This document shows, piece after piece, positions 8,587 to 17,913 of a DNA stretch of 64,000 bases (positions are counted from its first letter, which is position 1; the number at the start of each line of letters is the position of its first letter). The stretch is from assembly GCA_041574955.1 (NCBI GenBank), contig JBFGNS010000002.1:1-64000 (forward strand), written 5' to 3'. Both the position numbers and the translations under genes were made by a program. This DNA is from CALZJC01 sp041574955 (GTDB lineage Bacteria > Acidobacteriota > Thermoanaerobaculia > Multivoradales > JAHEKO01). Under the pieces are notes generated by a model. That model saw only the letters and a list, made by a program, of their open reading frames with translations. It was not told the origin of the DNA and ran no database searches.

Positions 8587-9147
8587 CTAGCCGCCGGCCG
8601 GGAACTCGCGATACTCGCCGCGCTGCTCAGGCGGTATCGGATGACGCACCTCGACGGAGAACCCATCGCCCTCTTCGTACAGTACGTCCTCGAGCACGTG
8701 AGTGTACTGGGTGACGTTGGCCTTGGCGACCTGGGCGGTGTCGAACCACACCCGCCAGGAGCCCTTCTCGGCCTTGGCGGCGTCGACCATGCTGATGTCG
8801 ACCGTGATGCCGGGCAGGTGCTCCGGGCTGTCGTGCTGGATGAGGATGTCGAGCATGATGTCGACCGGCTGCGGGCCCGCGTCCAACTCGACCTCCGCGG
8901 CCATCTCCTCGCCCTCCGGAGCGGCTTCGGCGGCCGCGGCGACCGCGGCCTCGCCGGCGGCTGCCTCCTCGACCTCCGGCATCGGCGCCGGCTCGGGCTG
9001 CTGAACGAGGAAGCCGTTCAGGCGGGCGGTGTAGTACGAGCGCAGCTGGGCCACCTTCTTCTGCGGGTCGCTGGGACCGCAGGCCGCGGCCAGCATCAGG
9101 GCGGCGCACGACAGCATCAGGAACGGGAGTCTCGGAAATCGGGTCAC
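8587..9147 (-). CDS. Hypothetical lipoprotein at the head of the MoxR operon
   Basis: The 186-residue protein has a lipoprotein signal peptide ending in LMLAAAC-G, so the mature protein is probably membrane-tethered. After an Ala/Glu-rich, acidic, probably disordered stretch (about 70-105) comes a small beta-rich domain with DIMLDILIQHDSPEHLPGIT and WRVWFDTAQVAKANVTQYTH. I do not recognise the family. The GTG start at 9147 is preceded by GGAGG at a suitable distance. Its position directly before MoxR-DUF58-TgpA suggests a periplasmic or outer-membrane partner of that complex. Confidence 0.85.
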   Translation of the reverse strand: MTRFPRLPFLMLSCAALMLAAACGPSDPQKKVAQLRSYYTARLNGFLVQQPEPAPMPEVEEAAAGEAAVAAAAEAAPEGEEMAAEVELDAGPQPVDIMLDILIQHDSPEHLPGITVDISMVDAAKAEKGSWRVWFDTAQVAKANVTQYTHVLEDVLYEEGDGFSVEVRHPIPPEQRGEYREFPAGG

Positions 9148-9192
9148 GCTGGGCCTCCGGGAAGTCAGAAGAGAGATTCGCAGGACGGCCGG

Positions 9193-9198
9193 ATTATA
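9193..9198 (-). promoter_or_regulatory. Candidate -10 element of the lipoprotein-MoxR operon
   Basis: The minus strand carries a perfect TATAAT here, in otherwise GC-rich DNA, 46 bases before the GTG at 9147. The -35 position (about 9216-9221) reads GGTGGC, a poor match. It lies just past the murB stop, so the operon has its own promoter rather than depending on murB transcription. Confidence 0.6.
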
Positions 9199-9225
9199 CG
9201 GCAGCCGCAGGCGCCGCCACCCGCC

Positions 9226-10173
9226 TCAGGCCGCGGTACGGCGGCGCCAGGTGCCGGTCAGCCCGCCCGCCAGCACCAGCTCGGGCTCGAGCTCGACGCC
9301 GAACCTGTCGCGCACCGCGCGGTGCGCGGCCAGCATCAGCTCGAGCACGTCGCTCGCCCGCGCGCCGCCCTCGTTGACGATGACGTTGCCGTGGCGACGG
9401 CTGATGCGCGCGCCGCCGGCGGCGCGGCCCTTCAGCCCGCACAGCTCGATCAGGCGTCCGGCGTAATCGCCCTCGGGGTTGCGGAACACCGAGCCGGCGT
9501 GGCGGCCGCCAGGCAGGCTGCGCCAGCGCCGGCGGTTGAGCTCCTCGATGCGCGCCGTGGCGGCGGCGGCATCGCCCGGGGCGAGGGCGAAACGCGCGCG
9601 GCTGATGACCGCGCCGCTGCCCTGCAGCGCCGTCCGCCGGTACGACGCCCCGAGATCGGTCACCCCCAGCCGCCGGCGCACGCCGCCGCGCTCGACGACG
9701 GTCGTCCAGCGCAGCACGTCCTTGATCTCGGTGCCGTAGCACCCGGCGTTCATGATCACCGCACCGCCCACCGTCGACGGGAAGCCGGACAGCGCTTCCA
9801 TGCCGGTCAACCCCAGCTCGGCGGTGCGCCGCGCCAGCTGGGCGAGCGCCACCGCGCCGCCCGCTTCGACCTCGTGGCCGTCGATGCGCAGCCGCCGGAA
9901 GCCGCCGGTCAGGCGGATGACGACGCCCGCCAGCCCGTCGTCGGGCACCAGCAGATTGGAGCCCAGACCGAGCACCACCCGCCGCACGCCGGCCTCGTCG
10001 ACCGCCTTCACCAGCTCGACCAGGGCGCGCTCGGAGCGCGCCTCCACCAGCAGCTCGGCCGGGCCGCCGATGCGGAAGGTGGTGAAGCGGGCGAGCGGCT
10101 CCCCGGGACGCAGCTCGAGCCCGGCGGTGGCGCGCAGGCGGCCAAGGAGCTCGGCGTCGACCGATCGGGTCAT
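9226..10173 (-). CDS. murB: UDP-N-acetylenolpyruvoylglucosamine reductase
   Basis: The 315-residue flavoenzyme of peptidoglycan precursor synthesis reduces the enolpyruvyl group of UDP-GlcNAc-enolpyruvate. The FAD-binding N-terminal half shows FTTFRIGGPAELLVEA and LGLGSNLLVPD, then SGFPSTVGGAVIMNAGCYG. The C-terminal half has the catalytic Ser in AGSVFRNPEGDYAGRLIE and the NVIVNEGGARASDVLELM block with the conserved acidic residue. This is the short (type II) MurB. The start at ATG 10173 was chosen because a longer in-frame extension upstream is low-complexity and not MurB-like. No other mur genes are near; recA is divergent. Confidence 0.93.
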   Translation of the reverse strand: MTRSVDAELLGRLRATAGLELRPGEPLARFTTFRIGGPAELLVEARSERALVELVKAVDEAGVRRVVLGLGSNLLVPDDGLAGVVIRLTGGFRRLRIDGHEVEAGGAVALAQLARRTAELGLTGMEALSGFPSTVGGAVIMNAGCYGTEIKDVLRWTTVVERGGVRRRLGVTDLGASYRRTALQGSGAVISRARFALAPGDAAAATARIEELNRRRWRSLPGGRHAGSVFRNPEGDYAGRLIELCGLKGRAAGGARISRRHGNVIVNEGGARASDVLELMLAAHRAVRDRFGVELEPELVLAGGLTGTWRRRTAA

Positions 10174-10408
10174 GGCGGTGAGAGTGGCTGGCGCGCTGCG
10201 GCAGGCAAGATCCGGCGCGTCGAATCCGTCTGATCCGTATGTCCGGCGGGACGGCGTCCGGCCGCCTGGAAGCCACCGGCGGCCGGTCGCGCGTGCCTGC
10301 CGGCGGCAAACCACCCCTCGGCAGCAGGCCGGAAGCAGCCGGCTGCCGGTTGCACTAGTATAGCGGTGCCCGCGGCGGCCGCCGCCAGTCCCAGGAGGAG
10401 CCAGTCCC
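10174..10408. promoter_or_regulatory. murB-recA divergent intergenic region
   Basis: This 235-bp region separates murB and recA. CTAGTATAGC at about 10355-10364 is the only AT-rich block and is a plausible recA -10 (TATAGC), but I see no good -35. AGGAGGAG at 10393-10400 is the recA ribosome-binding site. I looked for a LexA-type palindrome and found no convincing one. Confidence 0.35.
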
Positions 10409-11446
<1,038 letters not shown>

Positions 11447-11521
11447 GACCGCCGCTTCCCCGCCATGCTCCCCGAGCGGCAGTCGCCGGCCTCCGCCCGC
11501 ACCGGCCTGGACTAGCTCGCC

Positions 11522-13444
11522 GTGTCGCCGCTTCAGCGCGCTGCCCGGCTGCTGGTGGCCCTCGCGGCCGCCGCGGCGCCGGCGGCGGCGGTGGAGCTGG
11601 CGTTCGAGGTCGACGGCGCGGCGCTGGCGCACCGGCCGCTGCACCTGACCGTCGAGGTGGGCGGCGTGCCGGCGGGCGAGGAGCTGCCGGTGGCGGTGAC
11701 CGCCGACGGCCGGGAGCTCGCCCAGCTGAGCCTCGCCGCCGGCAGCCACACGGTGAAGCTCGACGAAGCCGGCCTGACGGCCGGCACCGCCGAGCTGGCG
11801 GTGGCCGGCGGCGGGGCGCGCACGACTCGCCCGGTGCGGGTGCTGCCCGGCTGGCTGTCGATCGTGCCGCCGCTCATCGCCATCGGCCTGGCGCTGGTGT
11901 TCAAGGACGTCCTGATCTCGCTGTTCCTGGGCATCTTCGCCGGCGCCCTGATCCTCTACGGCTGGAACCCGTTCACCGCCTTCGCGCGCTCGATCGACAG
12001 CTTCATCGCGCCGTCGCTGGCCGACGGCGGCAACGCCAGCATCGTCATCTTCACCACCCTGCTCGGCGGCATGGTGGGGGTGATCGGCAAGTCGGGCGGC
12101 ACGCAGGGCATCGTCGAGCGCCTCAAGCCCTACGCCACCACGTCGCGCCGCGGCCAGCTCGCCACCTGGGCGATGGGTGTGCTGGTGTTCTTCGACGACT
12201 ACGCCAACACCCTGATCGTCGGGTCGACGATGCGGCCGATCACCGACAAGCTCAAGATCTCGCGCGAGAAGCTGGCCTACATCGTCGACTCCACCGCCGC
12301 GCCGGTGGCCAGCGTGATCCCGATCTCCACCTGGATCGGCTACGAGATCGGCCTGATCGGCGCCGCCTTCGCCACCATCGGGCTCGACTGGAGCCCGTAC
12401 GCGGCGTTCGTGGCTTCGATCCCGTACCGCTTCTACCCGCTGCTGGCGCTGGTGCTGGGCTTCACCATCGCCGCCAGCCGGCGCGACCTGGGACCGATGC
12501 TGCGCGCCGAACGGCGCGCCGCCCGCACCGGGCAGCTGGTGGCGGAGGGCGACCGGCCGCTGTTCGACGCCTCCGGCGACCGGATGACGCCGCCCGAAGG
12601 CACGCCGCTGCGCGCCGTCAACGCCCTGCTGCCGATCCTGACGGTCATCGGCGTCACCCTGCTCGGCCTCTACCGGACCGGCTCCGCCGCCCTCGACCGC
12701 GCCGCCTACGGCTCGACGCTCGACTGGCTGCGCGATGTGTTCGCCGCCGCCGACAGCTACAAGGCGCTGCTGTGGGCGGCCCTGGCCGGGCTGACCGTGG
12801 CGCTGGCGCTGGCGCTGGCGCAGAAGCTGCTGGCGGTGCGCGAGGCGATGGAGGCGACGGTCAACGGCTTCCAGGCGATGCTGCTGGCGCTCACCGTGCT
12901 GGTGCTGGCCTGGTCGATCGGTGCGGTGTGCGACCAGCTCCATACCGCCGACTACGTGGTCGGCGCGGTCACCGGGGTGCTGTCGCCCCACTGGCTGCCG
13001 GTGCTGGTGTTCCTGCTGGCCGCCGTCATCTCGTTCGCCACCGGTACCGCCTGGGGAACCATGGCGATCCTGATGCCGCTGGTCATCCCGATCGCCCACC
13101 ACCTGTCGCTCGGCGCCGGCACGGTGGTCGGCGATCCCGGCTACGGCACCCTGATGCTGGGCACCGTTTCGTCGGTCCTGGCGGGCAGCATCTGGGGCGA
13201 CCACTGCTCGCCGATCTCGGATACCACCATTCTGTCCAGCATGGCCTCGGGCTGCGACCACATCGCGCACGTCCGCACCCAGATGCCGTACGCCCTCGGC
13301 ATCGGGGTCGTCGGCATGCTGCTCGGCGACATCCCCACCGCCTACGGCCTGAGCCCCTGGATCTCGCTGGCGGTGGGCACGTTGCTGGTCGTCGGCTTCG
13401 TTCTGTGGCGCGGCCGCCGCGTCGACGAAGCCGAACCCGAGTGA
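11522..13444 (+). CDS. NhaC-type Na+/H+ antiporter with N-terminal extracytoplasmic domain
   Basis: The 640-residue protein begins with a signal-peptide-like segment (residues 5-24, Ala-rich) and an approximately 90-residue beta-sandwich-like domain (FEVDGAALAHRPLHLTVEVG), then a multi-TM transporter core. Motifs in the core, such as VFFDDYANTLIVGSTMRPITD, STAAPVASVIPISTWIGYEIG, SFATGTAWGTMAIL and SIWGDHCSPISDTTILSSMAS, are those of the NhaC family. It exchanges cations or related solutes across the inner membrane. The GTG start at 11522 is chosen because it keeps the signal sequence. The secreted N-terminal domain is unusual but recurs in some NhaC relatives. It is the first of four consecutive plus-strand genes. 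Confidence 0.9.
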   Translation: MSPLQRAARLLVALAAAAAPAAAVELAFEVDGAALAHRPLHLTVEVGGVPAGEELPVAVTADGRELAQLSLAAGSHTVKLDEAGLTAGTAELAVAGGGARTTRPVRVLPGWLSIVPPLIAIGLALVFKDVLISLFLGIFAGALILYGWNPFTAFARSIDSFIAPSLADGGNASIVIFTTLLGGMVGVIGKSGGTQGIVERLKPYATTSRRGQLATWAMGVLVFFDDYANTLIVGSTMRPITDKLKISREKLAYIVDSTAAPVASVIPISTWIGYEIGLIGAAFATIGLDWSPYAAFVASIPYRFYPLLALVLGFTIAASRRDLGPMLRAERRAARTGQLVAEGDRPLFDASGDRMTPPEGTPLRAVNALLPILTVIGVTLLGLYRTGSAALDRAAYGSTLDWLRDVFAAADSYKALLWAALAGLTVALALALAQKLLAVREAMEATVNGFQAMLLALTVLVLAWSIGAVCDQLHTADYVVGAVTGVLSPHWLPVLVFLLAAVISFATGTAWGTMAILMPLVIPIAHHLSLGAGTVVGDPGYGTLMLGTVSSVLAGSIWGDHCSPISDTTILSSMASGCDHIAHVRTQMPYALGIGVVGMLLGDIPTAYGLSPWISLAVGTLLVVGFVLWRGRRVDEAEPE

Positions 13445-13454
13445 GGGGCTCGAC

Positions 13455-13751
13455 GTGCCCGACGGCCCAGACCAGGCTCCCGACGCGGTCGAGCTGGAGG
13501 TCTCCGACGTGCTGGATCTGCACAGCTTCTTGCCGCGCGAGGTTCCCGACCTGGTACGCGACTATCTCGATCTGGCCTGGCAGGCGGGCCTGGGCGAGCT
13601 GAGGATCATCCACGGCAAGGGCACCGGCGCCCAGCGACGCACGGTCCGGACGCTCTGCCGGCGCGACCCGCGGGTCGCCCGGGTCGAGGACGCGCCGCTC
13701 GAGGCCGGCAGCTGGGGCGCCACCTGCGTCGTCTTCCGGGAACGCCCCTGA
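13455..13751 (+). CDS. Smr-domain protein (MutS2-type nuclease domain)
   Basis: This stand-alone Smr domain has 98 residues. LDLHSFLPREVPDLVRDYL is the first Smr motif and ELRIIHGKGTGAQRR is the diagnostic HGKG motif; the strand CVVFRERP closes the fold. Smr domains are nicking or RNA-cleaving nucleases. The GTG start lies 10 bp after the antiporter stop and the stop is followed directly by the next GTG, so it is in an operon with the deacetylase-fold gene. The N-terminal acidic residues (VELEVSDV) fit the usual first strand. Confidence 0.9.
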   Translation: MPDGPDQAPDAVELEVSDVLDLHSFLPREVPDLVRDYLDLAWQAGLGELRIIHGKGTGAQRRTVRTLCRRDPRVARVEDAPLEAGSWGATCVVFRERP

Positions 13752-13752
13752 C

Positions 13753-15579
13753 GTGGCGGCGGTGCGCGCGGCCCGGCGGCTGTGGAGCCGGCTGCGCGGC
13801 CGGCTCGGGCGGCGGCACCTCGACTGCTTCTACTCGCCCTCCTACCGCGTCGACCTCGGCGGCGTGCCGTTCGATCCGCAGCGCGGTGAGCGCATCCTGG
13901 GCTTCCTGCTGGCCGGCGGCCTGATCGGCCCGGCCGAGGTGCTGGCACCGCCGCCGGCCTCGCTGCGCGACCTGCTGCTGGTCCACACCGCCGACTACCT
14001 CGATTCGCTCCACTCCGCCGAGGGGTTCGTCGGGATCGTCGGCTACCCGGTGCCCGACGAGCTGCGCGAGCGCGCCCTCGACGCCCAGCGCCACCAGGTG
14101 GGCGGCACGGTAGCGGCGGCGCTGGCGGCACGCGACAGCGGCCGGCCGGCGGTCAATCTGGGCGGCGGACTGCACCACGCCGGGCCGGCCGCGGGCGCCG
14201 GCTTCTGCCTGTTCAACGACATCGCCGTCGCCGTCGCCCGGCTGCGTGAGAGCGGCTTCGACGGCCGGGTGCTGGTGGTCGACCTCGACCTGCACGACGG
14301 CAACGGTACCCGCGCCTGCTTCGCGCACGACCCGACCGTCTTCAGCTTCTCGATCCACAACAGGGACTGGGACCTGGAGCCGGCGGTGGCGTCACGCTCG
14401 CTGACGCTCGACGGCGAGGTGGACGACCGCCGGCTGCTGGCCGCGCTCGCCAGCGAGCTGCCGCCGGTGGTGGCCGCCTTCCGCCCCGAGCTGGTGTTCT
14501 ACCTGGCGGGCGCCGACGTGGCGGCTGACGACGCGCTGGGCGACTGGTCGCTGACCGCGGCCGGCATGCTGGAGCGCGACCGGCTGGTGTTGGAGCGGTT
14601 CGGCGGGCGCCGCCCGCGGCTGCCGCTCGTCGTCACGCTGGCCGGCGGCTACGGCAGCGACAGCTGGCGCTACCCCGCCCGCCTGCTGGCCTGGATGGCC
14701 ACCGGTCGGCTGGTGGAGCCGCCGTCGACCGAAGAGGCGACGCTGCTCGGCTACCGCCGGCGGATCCTGCCGCTCGGCCCCGGCCGCCTCGACCGGCTCG
14801 AGGCCGACGCCGAAGGCCCGCCGGGCGCCGATTGGGGTCTCACCGAGGAGGACGTCTACGGCGACCTCGGCGCCTCCGCCCGGCCGGCGCGCTTCCTCGG
14901 CTTCTACAGCCGTCACGCCCTCGAGCTGCTGCTCGAGACCTCGGGGCTGCTCGACCTGCTGCGCGCCCTCGGCTTCGCCCACCCCACTCTCGAGCTCGAC
15001 CTCGGCAACCCGAGCGGCGACACCCTGCGGCTGTCGAGCGGCCCGCGCAGTGGCGAGCTGCTGATGGAGCTGCGGGTGCGGCGCGACCGCACGACGGTGC
15101 CGGGCCACGAGCTGCTGCGGCTCGAATGGCTGCTGCTGCAGAACCCGCGTCGCCGGTTCTCCGGCGACCGCAGCCCGCTGCCGGGGCAGACCTACCCCGG
15201 GCTAGGGCTGCTCAACGACGTGATGGCCCTGCTGGTGCTGGTGTGCGAGCGGCTGGAGCTGGCCGGCATCCTGTTCGTGCCCTCGCACTTCCACCTCGGC
15301 TCCAAGGGGCGCCGCTTCCTGCGCTTCCTCGACCCCGAGGACGCCGGTTGGCTGCGGGCGGTCGAGCGCGCCGTGGCCGGCCTGCCGCTCCCCGAGGCGA
15401 CGCGCGCCGTCGCCGGGGGCCGGCTGCGGGACGCCGTCACCGGCGCGCCGGTGCACTGGCGGCCGATGACCATGATCCTGCCGACCTCGGAGGAGCTGGC
15501 GCGCCAGGTGGACGGCGAGGCCTACCGCGCGGCGGTCGCGGCCGCCGCCGAGCGCCACCGCTTCGAGCTGGCGCGGTGA
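13753..15579 (+). CDS. Histone deacetylase-superfamily (class I-like) amidohydrolase with C-terminal extension
   Basis: The 608-residue protein has an arginase/deacetylase fold in residues about 20-330. H141 and H142 (GGGLHHA), D179 and H181 (DLDLHDGNG), the distal Asp after YLAGAD and the transition-state Tyr in LAGGYGSD are all present, so it should bind zinc and be active on acetylated amines, polyamines or proteins. The C-terminal 250 residues add a second domain with alternating strands and helices (FLGFYSRHALELLLET, HFHLGSKGRRFLRFL) that I do not recognise. Its GTG is 1 bp past the Smr stop. The acetylated substrate is unknown. Confidence 0.88.
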   Translation: MAAVRAARRLWSRLRGRLGRRHLDCFYSPSYRVDLGGVPFDPQRGERILGFLLAGGLIGPAEVLAPPPASLRDLLLVHTADYLDSLHSAEGFVGIVGYPVPDELRERALDAQRHQVGGTVAAALAARDSGRPAVNLGGGLHHAGPAAGAGFCLFNDIAVAVARLRESGFDGRVLVVDLDLHDGNGTRACFAHDPTVFSFSIHNRDWDLEPAVASRSLTLDGEVDDRRLLAALASELPPVVAAFRPELVFYLAGADVAADDALGDWSLTAAGMLERDRLVLERFGGRRPRLPLVVTLAGGYGSDSWRYPARLLAWMATGRLVEPPSTEEATLLGYRRRILPLGPGRLDRLEADAEGPPGADWGLTEEDVYGDLGASARPARFLGFYSRHALELLLETSGLLDLLRALGFAHPTLELDLGNPSGDTLRLSSGPRSGELLMELRVRRDRTTVPGHELLRLEWLLLQNPRRRFSGDRSPLPGQTYPGLGLLNDVMALLVLVCERLELAGILFVPSHFHLGSKGRRFLRFLDPEDAGWLRAVERAVAGLPLPEATRAVAGGRLRDAVTGAPVHWRPMTMILPTSEELARQVDGEAYRAAVAAAAERHRFELAR

Positions 15580-15677
15580 CACCGGGCAGTGCCCGCCACG
15601 GCTGTCGCGCTGCCGACAAGCTCGTGCCGGGATGGGCGTCGCTTGCGGCGGCCGGCTCGCTGGCCCACAATCGAGCC

Positions 15678-16049
15678 GTGAGCTGGCTCGCACTGGCCGG
15701 CGTGCTCGCCGTCACCACCGCCGTTGCCCACTCGTGGCTCGGCGAGCGCTACATCCTGGTGCGGCTGTTCCGCCGCGGCGGCGTGCCGAAGCTGTTCGGC
15801 GGCGAGTGGTTCACCCGCCGCACCCTGCGCTTCGCCTGGCACCTGACTTCGGTCGCCTGGACCGGCTTCGCCGCCCTGCTGTTCGCGCTGGCGGCTGCCG
15901 AGCCGAGCGAGCTGCGCGTCCTGAGCCTGCGGGTGGTGGCGGCGACCTTCCTGCTGCACGCGGTGATCGCCGCCGCCGCCAGCCGCGGCAGGCACCTGGC
16001 GTGGCCGGTGTTCCTGGCCATCGCGGCGCTGGCGTGGCTCGCCGCCTGA
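15678..16049 (+). CDS. Small integral membrane protein, hypothetical (123 aa)
   Basis: There are four predicted TM helices: SWLALAGVLAVTTAVAHSWL, the block after FAWHLTSVAWTGFAALLFAL, VVAATFLLHAVIAAAA and WPVFLAIAALAWLAA. Between the first two is a conserved-looking cytosolic loop (LVRLFRRGGVPKLFGGEWF). The GTG at 15678 was chosen because it places the first helix at the N-terminus; upstream codons are not membrane-like. I recognise the pattern from unannotated bacterial membrane proteins but know no function. It is the last of the plus-strand cluster and is convergent with the TRAP permease gene. Confidence 0.7.
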   Translation: MSWLALAGVLAVTTAVAHSWLGERYILVRLFRRGGVPKLFGGEWFTRRTLRFAWHLTSVAWTGFAALLFALAAAEPSELRVLSLRVVAATFLLHAVIAAAASRGRHLAWPVFLAIAALAWLAA

Positions 16050-16068
16050 GCCGGTCCGGCGAGCGCGG

Positions 16069-17913
16069 CTACCGCCGGCCGAGCAGCTCGAGCACGCCGA
16101 GCGTCAGGCCCGGCCAGTAGGTGATCAGCAGCACGCCGAACCCCAGGATGGCCAGCCACGGCAGCGCCGCGCGCCAGATCTCGAGCAGCGGCTTGTCGAA
16201 GCGGTAGGAGGCCAGGAACAGGTTGAGGCCGACCGGCGGCGTCAGGTAGCCGAGCTCCAGGTTGGCGACGAAGATGATGCCCAGGTGGACCGGGTCGACG
16301 CCAAAGGCGACGCCCAGCGGCACGATCAGCGGCACCACCACCACGATGGCGGAGAAGACGTCCATCAGGCAGCCGACCGCCAGCAGCAGCAGGTTGAGCC
16401 CCAGCAGGAACAGGATCCGCGAGCCGATCGAGTCCTGCGCCCATTCCACCAGCCGGCTCGGGATCTGGGCGTCGACCAGGTAGTTGGTCAGTCCCATCGC
16501 GACGCCGAGGATCAGCAGCACGCCGCCGATCAGTACGCCGCACTCGCGCAGCACCCGCGGCAGATCGCGGGTGAGCGACAGGTCGCGATGGATGAACGCC
16601 TGCACGGCGAGGGCGTAGACCACCGCCACCGCCGACGCCTCGACCGGGGTGGCGATGCCGGTGAGGATGACGAACAGGATCACCGCCGGCAGCAGCAGCT
16701 CCCACTTGCCCAGCCACAGCGCTGCGAGCGCCTCACGCCAGGCGAACGGCTGCCGCTCCACCTTGCCGCGCAGCCCCTCGCGCACGCCCCAGGCCGCCAC
16801 CAGCACCACCAGCAGCAACCCCGGACCGATGCCGCCCAGAAACAGCTCCTCGATCGGCACCTGCGCCACGATGCCGTACAGGATGAGCGGCAGCGCCGGC
16901 GCGAACAGCAGCCCCAGCGAGCCCGAGGCGGTGAGCAGCCCGAGCGAGAACCGCTCGCTGTAGCGCTCCTGGCGCAGCGCCTGCAGCAGCAGCGCTCCCA
17001 GCGCCAGGATGGTGACCCCGGAGCCGCCGGTGAAGGCGGTGAAGAAGGCGCACACCAGGGCGCAGACGACGGCGGTGCCGCCGGGCACCGAGCCGAACAG
17101 GCCGCGGAACACCCGCACCAGCCGCTCGGAGGCCTTGCCCTCGGCCAGCAGGAAGCCGGCGAGGGTGAACAGCGGGATCGCCGGCAGCATCTGGGAGGCC
17201 ACCAGCCGGTAGGTCTCGGCCGGTACGGCGGCCGCCGGCACGCCCTCGGCCAGCAGCAGCAGCACCGCGGCGCCGCCGAGCGCGGCGAAGATCGGCGCGC
17301 CCAGCAGGGTCGCCGCCCCCACCAGCAGCAGCCACGGCAGCGCCGGCCCGAACGGCTCCGGCTCGAGCGCGAAGTCGCGGCTCAGACGGAAGACGTGCCA
17401 GCCCGCGGCCAGCCCGGCGGCCAGGCCTAGCGCCGCCACCGCCTTGCCCCACCGGCGGTCGCTGGCGCGGTCCACCAGCCGCCAGGCGATCAGCGCGAAG
17501 CCGATCGGCAGCGCCAGCTGGGCTACCCAGATCGGCAGCCCGGCCGCCACCACGGTGCCGGCCTCGCGCTCGCTCACCACCAGCTCCAGGCAGGCCCACA
17601 GCAGCAGGCCGGTGACCGCCGCCGCCACCGCCGAGGAGAACAGCCGGGTGGCGTCGCGCCAACGGCCGGCGGGCACGAACTCGCCGGTCGCCAGCGCCAG
17701 CAGCTTGCCGTCGCGCGCCGCCAGCGCGGCGCCGAGAAAGGCCACCCAGAGCGTCAGGTGCTGGGTGAACGGACCGGCGCCGGGGATGCCCCGGCCGAAC
17801 AGGCCGCGCGCGACGATCTCGGCCAACGGCAGCAGCGCCATCGCCACCAGCGCCGCCGCCACCACGCTGGACTCGAGCCGGCGCAGCAGCGCGAACGGCC
17901 GTCGCAGGCTCAG
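16069..17913 (-). CDS. TRAP transporter fused small and large permease (DctQM)
   Basis: The roughly 614-residue protein contains an N-terminal four-TM DctQ-like part (residues 15-175, with LPLAEIVARGLFG and FTQHLTLWVAFLGAALAARD) fused to a 12-TM DctM-like part (IPLFTLAGFLLAEGKASERL, FFTAFTGGSGVTILALGALL, VVPLIVPLGVAFGVDP, LGYLTPPVGLNLFLASYRF). With DctP it imports a small organic acid or similar solute using the sodium gradient. No ATG or GTG precedes residue 1 in frame: the start is either CTG at 17913, overlapping the DctP stop (CTGA), or GTG at 17865. I use the former because it keeps the basic N-terminus before the first helix. Confidence 0.85.
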   Translation of the reverse strand: MSLRRPFALLRRLESSVVAAALVAMALLPLAEIVARGLFGRGIPGAGPFTQHLTLWVAFLGAALAARDGKLLALATGEFVPAGRWRDATRLFSSAVAAAVTGLLLWACLELVVSEREAGTVVAAGLPIWVAQLALPIGFALIAWRLVDRASDRRWGKAVAALGLAAGLAAGWHVFRLSRDFALEPEPFGPALPWLLLVGAATLLGAPIFAALGGAAVLLLLAEGVPAAAVPAETYRLVASQMLPAIPLFTLAGFLLAEGKASERLVRVFRGLFGSVPGGTAVVCALVCAFFTAFTGGSGVTILALGALLLQALRQERYSERFSLGLLTASGSLGLLFAPALPLILYGIVAQVPIEELFLGGIGPGLLLVVLVAAWGVREGLRGKVERQPFAWREALAALWLGKWELLLPAVILFVILTGIATPVEASAVAVVYALAVQAFIHRDLSLTRDLPRVLRECGVLIGGVLLILGVAMGLTNYLVDAQIPSRLVEWAQDSIGSRILFLLGLNLLLLAVGCLMDVFSAIVVVVPLIVPLGVAFGVDPVHLGIIFVANLELGYLTPPVGLNLFLASYRFDKPLLEIWRAALPWLAILGFGVLLITYWPGLTLGVLELLGRR

